Shown one piece after another: positions 34,084 to 38,799 of a stretch of DNA of 38,799 nt. The position numbers and the translations under genes are program-made. Source of the DNA: Fuerstiella sp. (GTDB lineage: Bacteria > Planctomycetota > Planctomycetia > Planctomycetales > Planctomycetaceae). A model generated the notes under the pieces. That model worked only from the letters and a program-made list of their open reading frames with translations, searched no databases and was not told where the DNA came from. The DNA lies in assembly GCA_022843805.1 (NCBI GenBank), contig JALHMY010000090.1:1-38799 (forward strand). The letters are read 5' to 3'. How positions within the stretch are numbered: position 1 is the stretch's first letter; the number at the start of each line of letters is the position of its first letter.

Positions 34084-36537
34084 TTAGTTTCCTGGTGCGG
34101 GAGTCTTAGCGGTTCTTTGTTTTGCTTCCAGACGCAGTTTTTCCAGCCTTGTCAGCCGTTTTTCGACTGGTGCTGCAGGAGCTGCGGGCTGAGCAGCTGC
34201 AGCCGGCGCGGCAGCTGCTGCCGCGGGTGGAGCGACCGGAGCTGGCAGCGGTTTGTCAACTCGCAGTTCCGTGTCACCCACACGAGCATGTACAATAGGT
34301 TCAGCGTTCTCTGTTACGGTGACCTGACAGAAAATATTCTTGTGGCTTCCTTCCGGACTGTCTGGCGCAGTCTTAACCTTGAAAATCAGTTCTTTTGTGT
34401 CTGCCGTGATCTGCAGCGGTTCTGCTGTCACTTTATGAGGCAGCCCGAGAAGACTGACGGTGGCTGGCGTTTTCAGCTCCTTGAGTACCTGCACTTCGGC
34501 GATGATTTCGGTCTCCTGACCAAGTTCAACCGAAGCACGCTTCAGAGCGATCCCCACGTATGGTTCGGCAATGTCCAAACTGGCCATCTGAGAAGACGCC
34601 CACGCAGCGCCGTTAACATTGGACGATGCCAGTGCAAAGATCGGCCATTTCCCGACGGGTGCATTGCCCGCAGCATTCAGCTGATACAGGCCCTCCGTTT
34701 GTCCTTTCGGAATTGAAATCGAACTATTTGCACCAATCCCGGGCGGCCGATAAGGGAACTGAATGTCGACCTGTTCGTCCCAGCCTTCCTTCTTCTTAAC
34801 GACGATCTTCAGGTTCAGCAGACCATCACGTACGATAGGTACCTGAGGCTGCACAATTTCAATGGAAAATGGAAGCTCTTCAATCACTGCCACTGGTAAT
34901 CGATCGACATCTTTCCAGACGTAAAGTGACTGCCCGGGCCCCGAAATCACAAAGTCCGCCCGATTCACAAAGCGTCCGGTGAGTGGCAAATTTGCATCGG
35001 AAGTCTTCATTCGAAAATCGACCAGTGCACCACTCAGTGGAGCATCCGCTGCCGCTTCGAAAACCACTGGCATAACGTTCTGGTCGGCACGCATCGGCTG
35101 GGCGACCATGGTGATGCCCGGGGGCAACTGCATTTCGTCCATTATCAGTTCGCCGCCAAAATTCAGCCGGTCGGCAGAAATCAGAGTCGCAAATCGACCG
35201 CCCTTCGGAACATAAATCTGCTGACGAGACTGCGAATACCGGGCCACTCGGGGAATACCGAGCGTCAGTGACGGTTTCACGTCCTGAAATTCTATTCGAT
35301 AAGTGAAATCGGCGCCACCACGTGCAAGATGATCGGTGATGCTCAGAATGTACTCGCCGTCTTCGGGGAACTGATAGCGGAAGTAACTGTCCGGGCCTCT
35401 GGAATCGTCGTTACCTGCCAGTCCAGCTCCATCGCCGCGATACAGACTCATCACCGGGTCAATAGCTGATCGAATTCGCCGTCCAAGACATTCAATTTCG
35501 AATACCTGACCCTTTGTGGCCTTGAAACGAAACATGTCAACATCACCAGGTTCCTGCAATACTCCGTTAAAAGCAGCAGGAAATTCAACCACTGTGGCCT
35601 GAGCAAACACATTGTTGGGCTCAGCCTCCACCGCATTTGGGTGCTGAGAAACTCGAACCACATGCCCTGACGGTGCAATTCCCCGCTCATCTTCGGGAAA
35701 CACGGTGATCTCTTGCGTGCCATCATTGGGAAGAGCAATCTTCTTCTTAAATGGACCGGTGGCATCACCCAGGAACGTCAGTTCCAGCTCTTCACCCGCT
35801 TTTCCTCCTGGAGGAAAAACGGCGACGGGTCGAGGAAAGCTGCCAATATGAAGTCGATAGCGGCAGCTCCCATTTCCACCATAGCCGCTTTCACGCATTT
35901 CAATAATGTATTTTCCATCCTCAGGAACGAGTATGGATGTCACAGCATCCTGACGAACAAGAGGGCTGTCGTCTTTCGCAGACAGTTCAAATCGTCGCTC
36001 GTCGAGGATCGCGATGTAGGGGTCAAACAAAGTTTCCCCGAACCGCATCGCTTCAACTTCGACCGACAGACGCTCACCCTTCTTCGCCTGCACCACGAAG
36101 TAGTCCACATCCTCGTTTTCAACAACTCCATGCACAGTGACGTTTTGGTCAATCGGCTGAGGTGCCGCGAAATCCGTATTCGGCTCCTTCTCATCCACGA
36201 TGGGCAAAGCCCCGATGAAGAATGTTCGGTAATCCGAAATGCCGCTCTTTGTCCTGACCTGTGCAGTATGTTCGCCCGGCTGACAGTCGGCAGCGATCTT
36301 AACTTTCACGTCGATCTGGTTCGCGTCGACCGGGGTGATACTGATGACCTCGAATCCAGGTTCGTAAAACAGAATCTGCTCTGCATCCTGCAGTCGAGCT
36401 CCGATGAAACGGAATACATGTTCCGTGCCACGCTGAGCACCGTGCGGAAGAATGATGCTCAGGTTCGGATCGGCTGCCTCAACAAGGCAGGCAGAGCTGA
36501 ATACACAAAGAACGGTGATCGCCAGAACACATCTCAT
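34084..36537 (-). CDS. Secreted PPC-domain protein with Ala/Pro-rich tail
   Basis: The protein has 817 residues. A signal peptide ends near EAADPN. An N-terminal IPT/Ig-like region (about 25-110) with GAQRGTEHVFRFIGARLQDA is followed by two bacterial pre-peptidase C-terminal (PPC) domains at about 115-230 and 300-405, with EKEPNTDFAAPQPIDQ, DVDYFVVQAKKGERLSVEVE and DVDMFRFKATKGQVFEIEC. More beta-rich repeats follow. The tail after about 750 is Ala/Pro-rich and then basic (RLEKLRLEAKQR). No catalytic motif was seen. PPC domains usually bind or present partners, so this may be a surface adaptor of the DUF1501/PSD1 module. AAGG lies eight bases before the ATG. Confidence 0.86.
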   Translation of the reverse strand: MRCVLAITVLCVFSSACLVEAADPNLSIILPHGAQRGTEHVFRFIGARLQDAEQILFYEPGFEVISITPVDANQIDVKVKIAADCQPGEHTAQVRTKSGISDYRTFFIGALPIVDEKEPNTDFAAPQPIDQNVTVHGVVENEDVDYFVVQAKKGERLSVEVEAMRFGETLFDPYIAILDERRFELSAKDDSPLVRQDAVTSILVPEDGKYIIEMRESGYGGNGSCRYRLHIGSFPRPVAVFPPGGKAGEELELTFLGDATGPFKKKIALPNDGTQEITVFPEDERGIAPSGHVVRVSQHPNAVEAEPNNVFAQATVVEFPAAFNGVLQEPGDVDMFRFKATKGQVFEIECLGRRIRSAIDPVMSLYRGDGAGLAGNDDSRGPDSYFRYQFPEDGEYILSITDHLARGGADFTYRIEFQDVKPSLTLGIPRVARYSQSRQQIYVPKGGRFATLISADRLNFGGELIMDEMQLPPGITMVAQPMRADQNVMPVVFEAAADAPLSGALVDFRMKTSDANLPLTGRFVNRADFVISGPGQSLYVWKDVDRLPVAVIEELPFSIEIVQPQVPIVRDGLLNLKIVVKKKEGWDEQVDIQFPYRPPGIGANSSISIPKGQTEGLYQLNAAGNAPVGKWPIFALASSNVNGAAWASSQMASLDIAEPYVGIALKRASVELGQETEIIAEVQVLKELKTPATVSLLGLPHKVTAEPLQITADTKELIFKVKTAPDSPEGSHKNIFCQVTVTENAEPIVHARVGDTELRVDKPLPAPVAPPAAAAAAPAAAAQPAAPAAPVEKRLTRLEKLRLEAKQRTAKTPAPGN

Positions 36538-36835
36538 TGCGAGACCTTCGGTCAGAATTTATTGAACCTGATCTGCCAGCAGGATTTACTGTCAGCGAAA
36601 TATCCGCCAGCAGGAACCCATTGATCATGCTTCTGCATCCCTCTTGTCGAATGCAGTTTGTCGAATGCCGACAATGCGCGATTTGGTCAAATCAGGCGTT
36701 TGAGATCCATGAACCGGGTCAGCCGACCTGCTCCTTCGGGCTGAATTCTTCCGTTGCGAGAGACCCTGTCCGGCTCGGGATTCCTTCCCGACAGACAGGC
36801 CGCAAATTCGAGGACTTTGTGCACATATATTTCGT

Positions 36836-38134
36836 TCAGGCCAGCAGTTCATTTCTGATCTTGCCGCCATCAACGATCTCGATCGGGCGATCCCCGGGAG
36901 CCATCAGTTCCTTGTCTGCGGTGATGCCCAGACAGTGATAAATGGTTGTGGCCCAGTCTTCAACATTCAGCGGATTGTCTTCCGGTTCACTGGCCGTTGA
37001 GTTCGAAGTTCCATACACGAATCCTCGTTTGACGCCGCCCCCGGCGAGTACAACGCTGAACACCTTGGGCCAGTGATCCCGGCCAGCAGTGCCGTTAATC
37101 TTTGGAGTTCGTCCAAACTCGCTGGCAATACACACCATTGTGTCGTTCAGCCTGCCACGCTCATCAAGATCCTGAATCAGTCGGGCAAACGCCTGATCCA
37201 GCTCCGGTACCTGACCGTTCATGCCGGCAGCGATGTTGTCATGCATATCCCAGCCGCCGTAGGTCAGCGTCACAAATCGTGCACCGGCTTCGACAAGTCG
37301 GCGAGCCATCAGCATGCGGGCACCAGCTGTGTTTCGGCCATATTCGTTTCTGAGAGCATCAGGTTCTTTGCTGAGATCAAATGCTTCGCGAGCAGACTGA
37401 GAACTGAGCATGCCGTATGCTCGCTGATAAAACGTATCCACCGCATCCAGTGAATCGGCCTTTTCCTTTGTCAGGAAGTAGTCGTTCACTGCATCGAGCG
37501 CTTTTCGACGGCGAGCAAATCGTTCGTCGGTGACTCCCCCGGGCAGCTGAAGATCGCGAACAGTGAAGTTTCCTGATGCGGGATCTGATCCGAGGCTGAA
37601 CGGAGCAAACGAAGAGCTCAGATATCCCGTCCCGGCAAACTCATTGGGCTGACCAGGAATGCAAATGTACTGAGGAACATCATTACGAGGGCCAAACTCG
37701 TGGCTGACGACACTTCCCATACTCGGGTAGGACAATGCCGGACTGGGGCGATAGCCGGTGAACATGTTATGCGTACCACGTTCGTGTGCTGCTTCACCGT
37801 GGGTCATTGACCGGCAAATCGTGATTTTATTCATGATCTTTGCCGTTTGCTGCCAGCGTTCATTAATGAAAACGCCGGGCACGCTGGTCTCAATGGAATT
37901 CATCGGACCGCGATATTCAATTGGCGCGTAGGGCTTCGGGTCGAAGCTCTCCTGATGTGCCATTCCGCCGGGGAGGAAGATAAAAATGACCGACTTTGCA
38001 GTCCCTTCCTTACTTACGTAATTCTTGATGTCCCCATTGGCTGACTGCAGCTTCAGGTATTGTGCCAGAGTGAGGCCGATGCCTCCACAGAAACCGACAT
38101 GCAGGAAATCCCGTCGGGACGATACACGAGCCAT
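36836..38134 (-). CDS. DUF1501 family Tat-exported protein (full length)
   Basis: The protein is 432 residues, the normal size for the family. It begins with a twin-arginine signal (VSSRRDFLHVGFCGGIG). Family motifs include FIFLPGGMAHQESFDPKPYA, HERGTHNMFTGYRPSPALSY, VTLTYGGWDMHDN, EFGRTPKINGTAGRDHWPK and VLAGGGVKRG. The fold resembles sulfatase/alkaline phosphatase, but substrate and activity are unknown. GGAGAG lies seven bases before the ATG. It opens the minus-strand module that continues with the PPC and PSD1 genes, after a 298-bp gap. Confidence 0.92.
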   Translation of the reverse strand: MARVSSRRDFLHVGFCGGIGLTLAQYLKLQSANGDIKNYVSKEGTAKSVIFIFLPGGMAHQESFDPKPYAPIEYRGPMNSIETSVPGVFINERWQQTAKIMNKITICRSMTHGEAAHERGTHNMFTGYRPSPALSYPSMGSVVSHEFGPRNDVPQYICIPGQPNEFAGTGYLSSSFAPFSLGSDPASGNFTVRDLQLPGGVTDERFARRRKALDAVNDYFLTKEKADSLDAVDTFYQRAYGMLSSQSAREAFDLSKEPDALRNEYGRNTAGARMLMARRLVEAGARFVTLTYGGWDMHDNIAAGMNGQVPELDQAFARLIQDLDERGRLNDTMVCIASEFGRTPKINGTAGRDHWPKVFSVVLAGGGVKRGFVYGTSNSTASEPEDNPLNVEDWATTIYHCLGITADKELMAPGDRPIEIVDGGKIRNELLA

Positions 38135-38799
38135 TAGAATTCTCTCCGGGCAGGCGCTGCTAAACCTGATTTGTGATGCAAGCAGCGTGAAGGAGGTGTT
38201 TGGGCAGGATCAAAACAGGGTTCACGTTGACAGCTGGATTTACCAGGCTGTCTTTCAAAAACAAATCCCTACGGCAAAAGTGATACCGCTCACCCGTGAG
38301 GATGTCAAGAATGCGAGCATGAATTTGGCATAGTCAGCATCTGTAACTGCCAAATTGTATTCACTTTAGGGATGAAATGCTCCCGAGTGAGAATTTCGTG
38401 CAAACGATTGCCAGAAACCTGGGTAACCTCAACTTCTGTTGATGCGACAGGCCGCAATGCCTGAAAACAGCGCAAGTCGGATGGAAAAACTGAGAGCCGG
38501 GTCGAATGATTGTACCGGCCGGTTGACACCGGGCCGCTCGCCAAATCGCAAAGCAATTTGGCGAGCGGGATGCGTCAGCTTCCCGGTATGCGATTCCCAG
38601 GGTTTCGGTATTCAGACGAAATCCTGACGGAGCACCCGGACGGAGCTCTCCCAGGTACTTCGTCCGTTACTCCCCAATTTTTCTGCCAAATAATTTTTCT
38701 GCCAACCTTTGTCACACCGTTCAAGCGGGGGAACCCTGGCTCGACATTGACGCAGATTGTACCGGCCGGCTGACACCGGGCCGCTCGCCAAATCGCAAA
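38135..38799. other. Upstream region with repeats at the window edge
   Basis: No convincing gene was found in these 665 bases. The DUF1501 promoter should lie near the left end. The right half holds a hairpin (38534-38568), a 14-bp direct repeat (38676-38689 and 38692-38705) and a 45-bp direct repeat whose second copy is cut by the window end, so the repeat cluster probably continues beyond. Confidence 0.55.
38508..38799. repeat. 45-bp direct repeat, second copy at the window end
   Basis: Positions 38508-38552 and 38755-38799 match over 45 bp with a single T/C difference (both begin GATTGTACCGGCCGG). The first copy continues into CAATTTGGCGAGCGG, forming a 13-bp stem (CCGCTCGCCAAAT/ATTTGGCGAGCGG, 38534-38568); the window ends before this could be checked for the second copy. 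It is likely a family of stem-loop repeats. Confidence 0.8.

Noticed and set aside
35713..36624. 303-codon plus-strand frame
   Set aside because: Antisense to the PPC-domain gene, with no motif; explained by codon bias of the real gene.

Overview
The window looks like chromosome from a planctomycete (Planctomycetota, Planctomycetaceae-like). The evidence is protein content: two DUF1501 Tat-exported proteins, a DUF1549/DUF1553 (PSD1-type) cytochrome protein, PVC-type haem and HEAT-repeat proteins, a planctomycete cytochrome/WD40 protein, a DUF1559-tailed membrane protease and a PPC-domain secreted protein. Gene spacing is loose, and several intergenic gaps carry long palindromic repeats. No rRNA or tRNA gene and no CRISPR array was recognised.

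Layout. 1-2400 has no intact gene. It is a block of nested inverted repeats followed by two unrelated DDE transposase relics, each of which has kept its ends and lost its catalytic middle. 2438-5587 (minus) is a BlaI-type repressor followed by a BlaR1-like M56 metalloprotease with a C-terminal DUF1559 region. 5588-6456 is intergenic: a repeated AT-rich element upstream of the repressor, a perfect 29-bp inverted repeat, and a stretch resembling the 3' end of RNase P RNA.

6457-15509 (plus) is one tightly packed respiratory cluster. It encodes a dihaem cytochrome c lipoprotein, a four-helix membrane protein, CcoN, CcoO, two small membrane proteins (one resembling only the N-terminal anchor of CcoP), a CcoI/FixI-type copper ATPase, a SafE/CcoH-type membrane protein, a DUF4405-like membrane protein and a universal stress protein. 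Most are joined by ATGA or TAATG overlaps. No gene for a normal dihaem CcoP is present, so the leading cytochrome is a candidate replacement.

15577-15700 is a four-copy 22-bp tandem repeat ending in a perfect 28-bp palindrome, at a convergent gene junction. 15795-18759 (minus) encodes an Mrp-type P-loop ATPase and then a SufE-SufS fusion, an Fe-S assembly pair. 19144-24195 (minus) encodes an acidic 105-residue protein, a shortened DUF1501 protein, a QueD/PTPS-family enzyme and a PVC-type beta-propeller/HEAT/cytochrome protein. 24337-25158 (plus) is an esterase-like alpha/beta hydrolase. It converges on 25392-28295 (minus), a fusion of a D-aminoacylase-like amidohydrolase and a serine beta-lactamase-like domain, with another large inverted repeat between them.

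28443-38134 (minus) is a typical planctomycete surface module: DUF1501, PPC-domain protein, Ig-like/PSD1 cytochrome protein, and cytochrome/WD40/coiled-coil protein, all with export signals. The last 660 bases hold a 45-bp direct repeat whose second copy ends exactly at the window edge. The two points most worth following up are the cbb3 cluster without a normal CcoP and the fused hydrolase lacking the expected HxH metal site.
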